Shown: positions 44,057-54,030, numbered from the stretch's first letter. The stretch is 64,000 nt of DNA from Halovibrio variabilis (GCF_007991175.1 NZ_BJXV01000001.1:186001-250000); one strand, 5' to 3'. Translations and numbers: made by a program. The notes: generated by a model not told the origin, from the letters alone.

Positions 44057-45475
44057 CTAGCGTAGCAAGGTTTCTAGGCAACGGCGTAGCCGCTGTGCTT
44101 CACGCACCAGGGTTTCACCCGACAGCATGCCGACCCCCATCACAAGACCAACGCGAGGGTCGTGTTCAGCGCATACCGGGCTTAACGGCCGCACAATTAA
44201 ATGCTCTTTTAACAGCGTTTGGGCAATCTGCACATCGTCGATACCTGGCGCAAACTCGACGCATAGGCTGATGGCACTGCTCGGCGGTGAAACGCTGCGC
44301 ACCTGTGGCAGCGAGCGTAATTGATCATGCAGCACCTGCTGGCGGCCTAAGTAGTCGCGCTGAATGCGCCGACACCAGGTATCTAAATCGCCATCAAACA
44401 TAAACTGCGCCAACACAGCTTGATCAAGCATGCGCCCTTCGCGGAACACCTCGCTGCGCAGGCGGTTCATCGGCCCCGCTAAATGACGCGGTACGACTAA
44501 ATAGCCTAACCGCAGCCCTGGAAACATCATCTTGGAAAACGACCCAACCAGCAAGTGGCGCGGCGAGTGCGAATCGAAAAGCAGGTTAGTGTGGTCATCG
44601 AGGGTGAACTCGTAATCATCTTCGACAATATAAGTGGGCGCTAAGGCATCGCATAGGCGTTGTTTATCAGCAGCACTGGTCGCCACGCTGAGCGGGTAGT
44701 GATGCGAGCCGGTCAGGTAGGCCAATTGTACTGGGCCAGGGTATGCCGGCAGCGTGTGCCCCTTACCTGGGTGCCACGCCACGGGTTCGATTGCCAAACC
44801 GGCGGCGGTGAACACGTTGCGGGCACCCCAGTAGCAAGGTGACTCCATGGCAACGCGGTCGCCGACATCGGCCAGCGTCAGGGCGCAGAGTTCAATGCCG
44901 TTATGGGTGCCGTCGGTGATGATGATTTGCTCGGTATCGCAGCTGATATTCCGCCAGCGCGCCAGAAAATCACGAATCGCCCGCTTAAGCGGGCCATAGC
45001 CACCGGTGGAATAGGAGAGCAACAGAGCGTTTTGCGGCACCGTGATGCTGGCGTAGAGCTGCCGCCATTTACGCATCGGGAACTGGGCGATATCGGGAAT
45101 GCCGGGGACAAAGGAGCCGTTTTGAATCATGCTGGCGCCCGGACCTTCCAGCACCTGCCGGGCGCGCGAAGAGAGCTGCCCGTTGCCATGCGGCAGAGTG
45201 TTTGGCGTCACGGGTTTGCTGGTCCAGGTGCCCTGGCCATGGGCGGTTTTCAGCAGCGCCTCTTCGAGAAGGGTATGAATTGCCAGCGCCAAAGTTTGGC
45301 GGGCAACGCCCAAGGCATCGGCCAACTGGCGGTGAGAGGGCAGCCGCAGTCCGGAAGGCCACTGCTGGGTAATAGCCTGACGCAACGCTTGCTCTATACG
45401 CACCTGTTTACTCAACCCCTCCGGCTGGAGTGCATAAAGTTGTACAAGTTGGTGCACGACCTCCTTGCGATCCAT
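44057..45475 (-). CDS. MocR/GabR-type PLP-binding transcription factor
   Basis: The 472-residue protein has an N-terminal GntR winged helix (residues about 15-80, SGLRLPSHRQLADALGVARQTL) fused to an aminotransferase-fold domain. That domain has GTHNGIELCALTLADVGDR and the PLP lysine in VGSFSKMMFPGLRLGY. MocR proteins activate amino-acid catabolic genes by sensing an amino acid through PLP. It is divergent from a permease and gabD, so a GABA- or 4-aminobutyrate-like ligand is likely but unproven. Confidence 0.92.
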   Translation of the reverse strand: MDRKEVVHQLVQLYALQPEGLSKQVRIEQALRQAITQQWPSGLRLPSHRQLADALGVARQTLALAIHTLLEEALLKTAHGQGTWTSKPVTPNTLPHGNGQLSSRARQVLEGPGASMIQNGSFVPGIPDIAQFPMRKWRQLYASITVPQNALLLSYSTGGYGPLKRAIRDFLARWRNISCDTEQIIITDGTHNGIELCALTLADVGDRVAMESPCYWGARNVFTAAGLAIEPVAWHPGKGHTLPAYPGPVQLAYLTGSHHYPLSVATSAADKQRLCDALAPTYIVEDDYEFTLDDHTNLLFDSHSPRHLLVGSFSKMMFPGLRLGYLVVPRHLAGPMNRLRSEVFREGRMLDQAVLAQFMFDGDLDTWCRRIQRDYLGRQQVLHDQLRSLPQVRSVSPPSSAISLCVEFAPGIDDVQIAQTLLKEHLIVRPLSPVCAEHDPRVGLVMGVGMLSGETLVREAQRLRRCLETLLR

Positions 45476-45545
45476 CTGGACTCCCCCTTTATCCCGCTTA
45501 GCCCGCTAATGGCGGGCTCTTAGACAAAAGCCGTATGAAAATAGC

Positions 45546-45595
45546 GCACCCTTTTGGTGCGACTGAAAAGTGGTCTAGTCAAACGCAAAAGTGGT
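45546..45595. promoter_or_regulatory. Putative MocR operator, direct repeats plus inverted half-site
   Basis: AAAAGTGGT occurs at 45566-45574 and 45587-45595, two helical turns apart. A related half-site in inverse orientation (GCACCCTTTT, 45546-45555) precedes them. Direct repeats with an inverted copy are characteristic of MocR/GabR binding regions in divergent promoters. Confidence 0.6.
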
Positions 45596-45741
45596 GCATT
45601 CGCGTTTTCTCTCCCGCCTGCTAGCGTGTCGCTATCCTGCTCAACCAGCCCGTTTAAGAAGCGAGGCTGTTAAAACAGGATCAGGATACTGCGCCCCTGA
45701 GCGCCTACGACAACATCCAATAACTCGCAGGACAATTTCAA

Positions 45742-47157
45742 ATGACCACACCCTCATCAGAACAGGCAGGGCTCGTCCGGGTATTGGCCCGTGGCGATGT
45801 ACTAGCGTTGGCTTTCGGCGCGATGATCGGCTGGGGCTGGATTGTACTTACCGGTACCGCCATTCAATCCGCCGGCAGTCTAGGCGCCATTATAGCGTTT
45901 ATTATCGGCGGCTTAGCGATTGTCTTGGTGGGTCTGACTTATGCAGAGCTTGCCGCTGCCATGCCCAAAGTAGGCGGTGAGCACGTTTATAGCTACCGCG
46001 CTTTGGGCCACTTGCCCTCTTTTATATGCACCTGGGCGATCATTTTGGGCTACTTGAGCGTGGTCGCTTTTGAAGCCGTCGCGCTGCCTACGGTGATCGA
46101 ACATCTAGTGCCTAACTACGCCGTTGGCCACCTCTGGACGATTGCCGGTTGGGAAGTCAAAGCCACCTGGGTCGCCGTTGGCGTGGGCGGTTCGCTGGTC
46201 ATGATGGCCATCAATTATTTCGGCGTGACGACCGCCGCGCTGCTGCAAAAAGTGGTCACCGGGCTCATTCTGCTGGTGGGCGTCATGTTTGTCACCGGTT
46301 CGCTGTTTGAAGGCGAAACCATCAATATGCTGCCGTTATTCACCCAAGCCGATACCGGCGTGTTCGCAGGCGTAGTAGCGGTACTGGTGATGGTGCCGTT
46401 CCTGTTTGTGGGGTTTGACGTGATTCCCCAGGCGGCAGAGGAGATTAACCTACCTTACAATGCGATTGGCAAGGTACTGATGATGTCAGTCGTTTTGGCA
46501 GTGGTGTGGTATGCGCTGATTATTCTCGCCACCAGCCTGGCGCTTAACAGCAGTGAAATCGCGGCCAGCTCGCTTAGCGTGCCGGATGCCATGGGCTCGC
46601 TATTCAATGCTGCTTGGGCCAGCAACTTAATGGTCATGGCAGGGATTGCGGGCATCATCACCAGCTGGAACGCCTTCTATATTGGCGGTTCTCGGGCGAT
46701 TTATGCGTTGGCGAAAGCGGGCATGCTGCCTGCGCCGTTTGCCAAGCTGCACCCGCGCTACAGAACCCCGACCAATGCCATCTTTATGATGGGCTTTCTC
46801 TCCTGCTTGGCGCCGTTATTTGGCCGCCCGGCGCTGGTGTGGATTGTTAACGCCGGCGGTTTAGGCATCGTGTTGGCCTACCTGTTTGTGGCGATCTCTT
46901 TCATGGTCTTGCGCGTGCGTGAGCCGGATATGCCCCGCCCGTTTAAGGTCAGCAACGGCAAACTGTGCGGCACCTTGGCGATCATTCTTTCCTTCGGTAT
47001 GGCGTGCCTTTACCTACCGGGAAGCCCCGCCGCGCTGAGCGGCGCCGAGTGGACCATTTTTGCCGGATGGGCAGTGCTAGGTCTGGCTTTATATGTCCAT
47101 GCGTTGCGCACCTACGGGCGTGACTACAGTGACCGCCACATGCAGGCGGATCTGTAA
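45742..47157 (+). CDS. APC-family amino-acid permease
   Basis: The 471-residue permease has about 12 helices with GDVLALAFGAMIGWGWIVLTG at the start, then GGLAIVLVGLTYAELAAAMP and PFLFVGFDVIPQAAEEINLP. The pattern is the APC amino-acid/polyamine family. It lies between the MocR gene and gabD, so uptake of GABA or a similar omega-amino acid is plausible. A 44-bp gap to gabD with AGGAG suggests co-transcription. Substrate is inferred, not seen. Confidence 0.88.
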   Translation: MTTPSSEQAGLVRVLARGDVLALAFGAMIGWGWIVLTGTAIQSAGSLGAIIAFIIGGLAIVLVGLTYAELAAAMPKVGGEHVYSYRALGHLPSFICTWAIILGYLSVVAFEAVALPTVIEHLVPNYAVGHLWTIAGWEVKATWVAVGVGGSLVMMAINYFGVTTAALLQKVVTGLILLVGVMFVTGSLFEGETINMLPLFTQADTGVFAGVVAVLVMVPFLFVGFDVIPQAAEEINLPYNAIGKVLMMSVVLAVVWYALIILATSLALNSSEIAASSLSVPDAMGSLFNAAWASNLMVMAGIAGIITSWNAFYIGGSRAIYALAKAGMLPAPFAKLHPRYRTPTNAIFMMGFLSCLAPLFGRPALVWIVNAGGLGIVLAYLFVAISFMVLRVREPDMPRPFKVSNGKLCGTLAIILSFGMACLYLPGSPAALSGAEWTIFAGWAVLGLALYVHALRTYGRDYSDRHMQADL

Positions 47158-47201
47158 GGCGTTCTACGCAATTGATGGAATTAAGCTTTTAGGAGCAGTG
47201 A

Positions 47202-48653
47202 ATGAGCTTTATCGAACAGTGGTTGCACGATGCGGTTCCCGCGCTAGTGGGTAGTGAGTGGCGTACCGGCAAGCAAAGCTTTGCGGTGGATAACCCCGCC
47301 ACAGGCGAAACGATTGCCCGCGTCGCTGATATGGGCGCTGACGATACGCGCGATGCCGTGGCCGCGGCCTACAACGCCGGGCCTGCTTGGCGCGCCACAC
47401 CAGTGAAGCAGCGTAGCGCGCTGCTGCGCCGCTGGTTTGAGTTGATCCATGAGCACGCCGACGACCTGGCCCGCTTGATGACTTTGGAGCAGGGCAAGCC
47501 GCTGGCGGAAGCAAAAGGTGAAGTGGCCTACGGCGCGTCGTTTATTGAGTTCTTTGCCGAAGAAGCCAAACGCATGGCGGGTGAAACCCTGCCCAGCCAT
47601 GGGGCAGACAAACGCCTGCTGGTGCTGCGCGAGCCGGTAGGTGTCGTCGCGGCCATTACCCCCTGGAACTTCCCGCTGGCGATGATTACCCGCAAGTGCG
47701 CCCCTGCCCTGGCGGCGGGCTGCACCGTGGTCATCAAACCTGCCGAAGCCACGCCGTTGACCGCGCTTGCCGCTGCCTACTTGGCCCTAGAAGCGGGCTT
47801 GCCAGCGGGCACGATTAATGTGATTACCGCGTCAGCACCGGCCGCCATAGGCGAAGTGCTCACCACTGATGCACGGGTGCGCAAAGTCTCGTTTACCGGA
47901 TCGACCCCTGTGGGCAAACACCTGCTCGCCCAGTGCGCGAGCACGGTGAAGAAGACCGCCATGGAGCTGGGCGGCAACGCGCCGTTTATCGTCTTTGATG
48001 ACGCCGATATCGATGCTGCCGTGGATGGTGCGATAGCGTCTAAATTCCGCAATGCCGGGCAGACCTGCGTGTGCACCAACCGCTTCCTGGTGCAGGACGG
48101 CATTTACGATGCCTTTGTCGCCAAGCTCACCGAACGTGTAAATGCCCTTAAGGTAGGCGACGGCCTAACGGAAGGCAGCATTATCGGCCCGCTGATCAAC
48201 CAAGCAGCGGTGGACAAAGTGCAGCGCCATGTGGACGACGCGGTGAACCAGGGCGCAAGGCTGCTCTGCGGTGGCCAGCCCCACGCCGCAGGCGAGCGCT
48301 TCTTTATTCCCACGGTGCTGGCGGATGTCACCACCAAGATGGCGCTGGCCGACGAAGAGACCTTCGGCCCTGTCGCGCCGGTGTTCCGCTTCCAGCGCGA
48401 TGAAGAGGCCATCGCCATGGCCAACGATACGCCCTTTGGCTTAGCAGCCTACTTCTACGCCACCGACTACCGCCGCATCTGGCACACCATGGAGCAGTTG
48501 GAGTACGGCATGGTCGGCGTCAACGAAGGGCTTATCTCCACTGAGCTGGCGCCGTTTGGCGGCGTGAAAGAGTCCGGGCTGGGCCGTGAAGGCTCCCACC
48601 ATGGGCTGGATGAATTTACCGAATTGAAATACGTCTGCGTTGGTGGCCTGTAG
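47202..48653 (+). CDS. gabD: NAD(P)-dependent succinate-semialdehyde dehydrogenase
   Basis: The 483-residue aldehyde dehydrogenase has EPVGVVAAITPWNFPLAMI, the catalytic Glu in TAMELGGNAPFIVF (written KKTAMELGGNAP) and catalytic Cys in FRNAGQTCVCTNR, plus APFGGVKESGLGREGSHHG near the end. This motif set and length match GabD, which oxidises succinate semialdehyde to succinate in GABA catabolism. It is in line after an APC permease under a divergent MocR regulator; no gabT aminotransferase is adjacent, so it must lie elsewhere if GABA is the substrate. Confidence 0.92.
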   Translation: MSFIEQWLHDAVPALVGSEWRTGKQSFAVDNPATGETIARVADMGADDTRDAVAAAYNAGPAWRATPVKQRSALLRRWFELIHEHADDLARLMTLEQGKPLAEAKGEVAYGASFIEFFAEEAKRMAGETLPSHGADKRLLVLREPVGVVAAITPWNFPLAMITRKCAPALAAGCTVVIKPAEATPLTALAAAYLALEAGLPAGTINVITASAPAAIGEVLTTDARVRKVSFTGSTPVGKHLLAQCASTVKKTAMELGGNAPFIVFDDADIDAAVDGAIASKFRNAGQTCVCTNRFLVQDGIYDAFVAKLTERVNALKVGDGLTEGSIIGPLINQAAVDKVQRHVDDAVNQGARLLCGGQPHAAGERFFIPTVLADVTTKMALADEETFGPVAPVFRFQRDEEAIAMANDTPFGLAAYFYATDYRRIWHTMEQLEYGMVGVNEGLISTELAPFGGVKESGLGREGSHHGLDEFTELKYVCVGGL

Positions 48654-48689
48654 ACAGCCTCTAGCCTGCCAATAAAATAAGTAGTTGCG

Positions 48690-50270
48690 CTAAGCGTTAT
48701 CAAGCCCGCCCTCGTCAAACAGCGAAAGCTGCTGGCGATTGGCGGGTTTTGCTTTTTTAGCGTGCTGCTTTAAAGGCCGACGCTGGCTGGCGAGTTTATC
48801 CACAATCGCTTGGCTCGCTTCCCTTGCGTCTGGGGTGCGGCGCAGCTCATATAGCATTTTCTTCCAGTGCCGCGCTTCGGCTTCAAAGTCGTTGGGTCGT
48901 GGATAGTGTTCGCCGGGCTGAAAGCCAAATCGCTGGCGCAGGCTTTCCGGCAGCGCCCAAGGCCTGGCGCGCCACTCCAGCGGCAGGGCGGTTAATTCCG
49001 GCACCCAGCGAGCGACAAACTCGCCGCTTGGGTCGTTATCTTCCGCCTGCTTGATGGGGTTATACACCCGCAATGCATTGGTGCCCGTGGCGCCTGCTTG
49101 CATTTGAACCTGGGAGTAGTGAATACCCGGTTCAAAATCGGTAAACAGCCGTGCCAGATGCAAGGCGGGTTCACGCCAGTGGAGCCCTAAACCAAAGGTG
49201 GCGTGGGAGATCAACATGGCGCGCATGCGAAAGTTGATCCAGCCGGTGGCGATCAGGCAGCGCATACAGGCATCTACCAATGGCACGCCGGTTTGGCCCC
49301 GTTTCCAGGCGATCAGGTTGGGGTGGTCGGGGTCACGTTCGCGTACGCCGCGCAGCGCTGGGTGAAGGGTTTGTAACTCTATGCTTGGCTCACTTTCGAG
49401 CTTTTGAATAAAGTGGCAGTGCCAGTAGAGCCGCGAGGTAAAGGCGCGCAGCGAACGTGACCACTGTGAGTCTTCAGCATGCTTTTCCCGCTGGCGGCGT
49501 AGCGATTGTACGACTTCGCGCATGGAAAGCGTGCCCCAGGCCAAGTGGGGCGAAAGCCGTGAGCCAAACTCCCAGGCCAGCAATGGCTTCGAGAGCGAGC
49601 CGCGATAGCGCCGCCCGCGCTGGCTTACAAAGCTTTGCCATAGCGCGCGCCCTTCGCTGCGACCGCCTGGCTGCCGCTCGGGGCAGGGCGTAGTATCAAT
49701 CCCTAGCGTTAGGTTATGAAGCTGCTCAACATTTACGTGTTGAAAGGCTTGCCACCCCTCAACCACTTGGGCGTTTTGCGGGGCAGGGAAGGTAGGGGCT
49801 TTCATTAGCGCTTCCCAGTGCGTCTCCCAGCGGGTTTGCTGTCCGGTGCGGCTGGTCAGCCCCCGCACCACGCCTTGTTGGCGCGCCTCCTGCCAAGTAA
49901 CGTTGTGCTGGCAGCACCAGGCGAGAACGCTTTTGTCCCGCTCAAAGCTCCAGGCGTTGCCGGTTTCCTGGTGGGAGTGAAGGGTAATATGGCTGTAGCG
50001 TGCTTTAAGGGCGTTAAGCAGAGTGAGAATATCACCCTGCCAAATACACAGCGGCAGGCCAATTGTCGCCAGTGCGCTTGAAAGGTCGGTCAATGAGTCA
50101 GCGGCAAACTGCCAGTGGCGCAGGGCGCTATCCAGTGCTTGCCACTGGCCGGGTTCAATCGCAAAGACGGGCAGCACGGGGCCAGCCATGGCGGCGTTGG
50201 CAAGCGGCGCATGATCATGAATACGTAAATCGCGTTTGAACCAAACAACCTGGATAGATGCCTTAGCCAT
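48690..50270 (-). CDS. Cryptochrome/DNA photolyase family protein
   Basis: The 526-residue protein has an N-terminal photolyase Rossmann domain (VVWFKRDLRIHDHAPLANA) and a C-terminal FAD-binding domain with SRLSPHLAWGTLSMREVV, TGVPLVDACMRCLIATGWIN, MRAMLISHATFGLGLHWRE and ALRVYNPIKQAEDNDPSGEF. It closely fits the FAD-binding class of photolyases/cryptochromes that repair UV dimers or sense light. Which activity applies cannot be told. The start is ATG with AAGGTA-type site. It is convergent with gabD. Confidence 0.87.
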   Translation of the reverse strand: MAKASIQVVWFKRDLRIHDHAPLANAAMAGPVLPVFAIEPGQWQALDSALRHWQFAADSLTDLSSALATIGLPLCIWQGDILTLLNALKARYSHITLHSHQETGNAWSFERDKSVLAWCCQHNVTWQEARQQGVVRGLTSRTGQQTRWETHWEALMKAPTFPAPQNAQVVEGWQAFQHVNVEQLHNLTLGIDTTPCPERQPGGRSEGRALWQSFVSQRGRRYRGSLSKPLLAWEFGSRLSPHLAWGTLSMREVVQSLRRQREKHAEDSQWSRSLRAFTSRLYWHCHFIQKLESEPSIELQTLHPALRGVRERDPDHPNLIAWKRGQTGVPLVDACMRCLIATGWINFRMRAMLISHATFGLGLHWREPALHLARLFTDFEPGIHYSQVQMQAGATGTNALRVYNPIKQAEDNDPSGEFVARWVPELTALPLEWRARPWALPESLRQRFGFQPGEHYPRPNDFEAEARHWKKMLYELRRTPDAREASQAIVDKLASQRRPLKQHAKKAKPANRQQLSLFDEGGLDNA

Positions 50271-50406
50271 GCCGTACCTTACGGTTGAGGGTTATTGGCC
50301 ACTAAGTCTATTCGCCACTGAAATGTGACGTTACCATCAAGCTTCCGTTTGCCAAATCAACCCAACAGGGCCAACCCAGCAGGATCAAAACCTCAGGAGA
50401 GTAACG

Positions 50407-50709
50407 ATGTATATTGCCATGAACCGTTTTCGGATTGCCCCAGGCCGCGAAGAGGATTTTTTAGAAGTGTGGCGCAACCGCGACTCCCACCTGGATGAGG
50501 TGCCGGGCTTCAAGCAGTTCCAAATGCTGCAGGGCGAAAGCCAGGAAGATCACACCGTCTTTATCTCCCACAGCGTCTGGGAATCGGAAAACGCCTTCCG
50601 TGACTGGACTAAGTCAGATGCGTTCCGGAAGGCCCACGCTAATGCCAAAGCGCCGGAAGGCATCTACCTCGGCCCGCCCAAATTTGAAGGTTATGAGGTG
50701 GTGCTGTAA
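50407..50709 (+). CDS. Antibiotic-biosynthesis-monooxygenase-fold protein (HmoA/IsdG-like)
   Basis: The 100-residue protein is a single ABM dimeric-barrel domain. MYIAMNRFRIAPGREEDFL supplies Asn6, SHSVWESENAFRDW the tryptophan and FRKAHANA the histidine, the N-W-H set of haem-degrading IsdG/HmoA enzymes. A role in haem or quinone oxidation is possible; the Fur-linked haem operon is 33 kb away. The ATG follows CAGGAGAG. It ends before a bidirectional terminator. Confidence 0.8.
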   Translation: MYIAMNRFRIAPGREEDFLEVWRNRDSHLDEVPGFKQFQMLQGESQEDHTVFISHSVWESENAFRDWTKSDAFRKAHANAKAPEGIYLGPPKFEGYEVVL

Positions 50710-50779
50710 GGCTTGGCATATTGAGTAAACAAGCCCGCTTGGCGTGTTAGGGTGGCGTTTTACGCGCTCTTCAGAAATG

Positions 50780-50805
50780 ATTAGGGAGGCGCAAGCCTCC
50801 CTAAT
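50780..50805. terminator. Bidirectional terminator with GCAA loop
   Basis: ATTAGGGAGGC (50780-50790) pairs perfectly with GCCTCCCTAAT (50795-50805) around a GCAA tetraloop. It separates the plus-strand ABM gene from the convergent minus-strand permease gene. Confidence 0.88.
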
Positions 50806-50827
50806 TTATAACCAGTACATGTTCAAC

Positions 50828-52225
50828 CTAGCTTATATCCGGCTCGAATAAACCACGCTTCATATAGAATTTAACCCACAGTGCCGCAATAATACTAACT
50901 ACTCCTAGCATTCCTCCTGCAATAGTGAAGATCATGGGCGTCATTTCCGGTGCTGGCGAGTTATTGATAATCACATACACCATCGCCACGATGCCGACAA
51001 TTTGTGGCAGCGGATAAAAAGGGGTGCGGTATGGACGCTTGTGATTTGGTAAACGCCTGCGTAGGACGATTACATCAATATGCGAGATGATATAAGCCAA
51101 TAAATAGCTGGTGGTGGCGGCAATCACGAGGATGATCAAGGACTCGATACCTAGTAAAAAGAAGGGCACCAAGGTAAACACTGCCATCATCACGATACCT
51201 ACCCACGGAGTATTGAAGCGGTTCAGTGCTTTCAGCTGGGGAAAGGCTTGTTTCTCTTTTGCCATACCATGCAGCATACGAGGAAGTGCCGCTAATATTG
51301 TGTTTACGGTACTACAAGTGGCTGTCAGTGCCATAATAGTGGCAATAAATAAGCCCGCCTTACCAAAGACCGCATTGGCATAATCTAAGTAGGGAATCGG
51401 CGATTCTAGTAGCGTTTCCGTATCCAAGAACAAACTTGCGCCATAGACAAAAACAAGAAAGATTCCAAAGATAGCAAATAAGCAAAGGTGCATAGCACGT
51501 GGGATATTTTTTAGCGGATCTTTAACTTCGTTGATCATCGGGCAAATATACTCTGCACCTACAAATAGCCACATTGCTAACGCAATTAAGCCAATGAAGC
51601 TGCCATCCATCACCCCTGCGAAGCCCCAATCAACAGCTGTTCCCGTGATCACGGGATGTGCCTGACCCATACCACTGATGGCCACCAAACCTATCAGAAT
51701 CAGGGCGCTGACAAGAATAAATGCAATCACGTTTTGCACTTTAGCAAAGACATCGGCGCCGACTAAATTGGTGACCGTCAGCGCCACTAAAATAACCATC
51801 GGTACCACTTTTTCAGGCAGCATCCCCGGTAGTAGCTCAGCGAGCATGGCATCCACGAGAAACATTTCAACAGGCACTGCTAAACTTGCGACGATCACAT
51901 AGCCTGCAAAGACTGAAACAATAGCCGGAAAGTGACCAATGGCTTTTTGCGTATAGGTAGCCAATGTTCCTTCTTGAGGAAACATCAGCGACAGTTCTGC
52001 AAAGCTCATGGCATTAAATTGGGAAATGATAAGGGCGGCAATCATGGCAAATATAAATGTTGTACCTCCCATTCCAATACCTTGCATGGCCGAAATCATT
52101 GCCCCCTGGACAATCACCAGGCCAATACAAATCGCCATCATGGTCATTAGCCCCATTTTTGCATGGTGCGTTCTGCCGGAAGCTCCCGCCGTGGGGATGT
52201 TTTCAGTGGTTGAGATATCGCTCAT
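50828..52225 (-). CDS. APC-family amino-acid/amine permease
   Basis: The 465-residue permease has about twelve hydrophobic helices with MGLMTMMAICIGLVIVQGAM at the start, then NAMSFAELSLMFPQEGTLATY and LFVGAEYICPMINEVKDPL. ATG 52225 has AGAGGAA at good spacing; the frame's longer version has no family start. It is the last gene of an operon with an FAD oxidase, RidA and an ornithine cyclodeaminase homologue, so it probably imports their amine or amino-acid substrate. Confidence 0.87.
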   Translation of the reverse strand: MSDISTTENIPTAGASGRTHHAKMGLMTMMAICIGLVIVQGAMISAMQGIGMGGTTFIFAMIAALIISQFNAMSFAELSLMFPQEGTLATYTQKAIGHFPAIVSVFAGYVIVASLAVPVEMFLVDAMLAELLPGMLPEKVVPMVILVALTVTNLVGADVFAKVQNVIAFILVSALILIGLVAISGMGQAHPVITGTAVDWGFAGVMDGSFIGLIALAMWLFVGAEYICPMINEVKDPLKNIPRAMHLCLFAIFGIFLVFVYGASLFLDTETLLESPIPYLDYANAVFGKAGLFIATIMALTATCSTVNTILAALPRMLHGMAKEKQAFPQLKALNRFNTPWVGIVMMAVFTLVPFFLLGIESLIILVIAATTSYLLAYIISHIDVIVLRRRLPNHKRPYRTPFYPLPQIVGIVAMVYVIINNSPAPEMTPMIFTIAGGMLGVVSIIAALWVKFYMKRGLFEPDIS

Positions 52226-52263
52226 TTGTATGTTCCTCTTATGGATAATACAAAGCGCCAACG

Positions 52264-53556
52264 CTAGAACCGATCAAATCGATAGGGGCTAGGATCAACG
52301 ATTGGGTTTTCGTTCAAAACGATATCGACGGCTAGCTGCCCCGCAGCAGGCCCTGTGCCAAAGCCATGGCCGGAAAATCCAGTTGCAACGGTGAGCCCAG
52401 GAATCGTTTTGATATGATCGATGACTGGCGTGGAGTCCGGCGTTACATCAATTAAACCTGCCCATGATTCTTCTATTTCTGCGTGCTTAAATATGGGCCA
52501 GGCATTGATTGTGTTGTGCATGGCATCCTTTAGCAGGCCATGATTTATGTTTGGGTCCCGTACACGGGTGTGTTCAAAAGGTGTCTGTTTATCCCTGTGC
52601 CAGCGGCGAGCCGTGTTTAAATCCCTAAAGAATTCTTTACCAAAAGAGATGTTCAGCGCATCACGACCAAAACGGAGCTGCTGGCTAAATTTCATACCGA
52701 TGGTTAAGTGATCAAGCGTAAGCGGTGCGTCAACTTTTCCACGCTGCATAATGATGAACCCGCCATCTTGATGCTTGCGAAAAGAGAAGTCTGGGCCGCC
52801 AACAGCGATATCAGTGGGGCCTTCGATGGGCTTAGTACGCAGAACAGAGGCGACCACGGGGAGAGTAGGTAAAGAGACCCCGTGATTACCCAGAAAGCGT
52901 CGCGACCACGCGCCGCCCGCGAGCAGCACCTGATCGCACTGAATTTCTCCGCGCTCGGTGACGACACCACTGATATTGCCAGCGGTCGTGGTCAGCGTTC
53001 GTACAGCGCACCCTTGAATCAGTGTGGCACCCTTTTCTATAGCAGCTTTCGCCATAGCGCTGGTCGCAATAGAAGGCTCCCCGCGACCATCGGATGGGGT
53101 ATAAATTCCACCCTTCCAATCGGCTTTGCCACCGGGTACCAATTTATCGATCTCTGATGGGCTTAATAGTCGGGAATCAAGTTCAAGCTCTGCTACCGAT
53201 TTCAGCCAGCTTTCGTGAATTGTCATCTGTTCAACGGTCTTCGCTAGGAACATGATGCCGGATTGTTTATAGCCCACACCGGCGCCAAGGCGGCTACGCA
53301 TGTTCGCCCAAAGCTTGTCGGCTGCAACTGCCAACGGGACATCATTTGCATGGCGACTGGTTTTACGAATCCAGCCCAAGTTGCGCGAAGATTGTTCACC
53401 AGCGATGTGACCTTTTTCGAGTAGCACTACGGGGATATTGTGCTCGGCCAACGTTAACGCCGCAGAAATGCCAATGATGCCGCCGCCAATGATGACCACC
53501 GATGTGGACTTGGGTAGTTCGTCTCGCGTTGTTACACGGGTGAGTGTTTTTGGCAT
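52264..53556 (-). CDS. FAD-dependent amino-acid/amine oxidase (DAO family)
   Basis: The 430-residue protein begins with VVIIGGGIIGISAALTLAEH, an FAD-binding motif, followed by LLEKGHIAGEQSSRNLGWIRK and a C-terminal TGFSGHGFGTGPAAGQLAVD. This is the DAO fold of D-amino-acid, glycine and amine oxidases. The imine product would be handled by RidA encoded next. ATG 53556 has GAGGAG upstream and starts at the family core rather than the longer frame. The precise substrate is unknown. Confidence 0.86.
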   Translation of the reverse strand: MPKTLTRVTTRDELPKSTSVVIIGGGIIGISAALTLAEHNIPVVLLEKGHIAGEQSSRNLGWIRKTSRHANDVPLAVAADKLWANMRSRLGAGVGYKQSGIMFLAKTVEQMTIHESWLKSVAELELDSRLLSPSEIDKLVPGGKADWKGGIYTPSDGRGEPSIATSAMAKAAIEKGATLIQGCAVRTLTTTAGNISGVVTERGEIQCDQVLLAGGAWSRRFLGNHGVSLPTLPVVASVLRTKPIEGPTDIAVGGPDFSFRKHQDGGFIIMQRGKVDAPLTLDHLTIGMKFSQQLRFGRDALNISFGKEFFRDLNTARRWHRDKQTPFEHTRVRDPNINHGLLKDAMHNTINAWPIFKHAEIEESWAGLIDVTPDSTPVIDHIKTIPGLTVATGFSGHGFGTGPAAGQLAVDIVLNENPIVDPSPYRFDRF

Positions 53557-53610
53557 AGCAAAACTCCTCAATGGCAACCGGTAGATACCGGTTCGGCACA
53601 CTGCTTGTTG

Positions 53611-54030
53611 TTAGGTAAGACGGATTTCGTTAACGGTTGCCTTGGATGCACCACGGTAGGCCGTGACTTCAAGCTCCACTTTGTAGGCCGTAGAGCCTAG
53701 CGGTGGGCAAGTGACTGAAGTAGCGGGGTTGACCCCTCGGAACTTAGTGCCGATAAACTCCATAACCGCCGCAGTATCCTGTGGGTTTTGGATAAACACG
53801 CGAGACATCACCACGTCCTGCAGTGATGCATCGACACTTGCTAGCGCATGCTCGATATTACTGAACACTTGTTCGGCCTGCTCAATCACACCGTCGGGAA
53901 TTTCTTTTGTCTCCGGGTTGCGGCCAGCGGTATTCGAAACAAATATCCAGTTCTCTACGGCGACCAAACGCGAGTAGCTCGCTATCTCCTCAAACGGAGA
54001 ACCTGTTTTTACTTTGACAATGTTGCTCAT
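53611..54030 (-). CDS. RidA-family reactive imine deaminase
   Basis: The 139-residue protein has a RidA core: ASYSRLVAVENWIFVSNTAGRNP, VFSNIEHALASVDASLQDVVMSRVF, and a C-terminal PATSVTCPPLGSTAYKVELEVTA. RidA proteins hydrolyse reactive enamines/imines from FAD or PLP oxidases to 2-oxo acids and ammonia. Here it sits between an FAD oxidase and an ornithine cyclodeaminase homologue, a logical partner set. Confidence 0.9.
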   Translation of the reverse strand: MSNIVKVKTGSPFEEIASYSRLVAVENWIFVSNTAGRNPETKEIPDGVIEQAEQVFSNIEHALASVDASLQDVVMSRVFIQNPQDTAAVMEFIGTKFRGVNPATSVTCPPLGSTAYKVELEVTAYRGASKATVNEIRLT

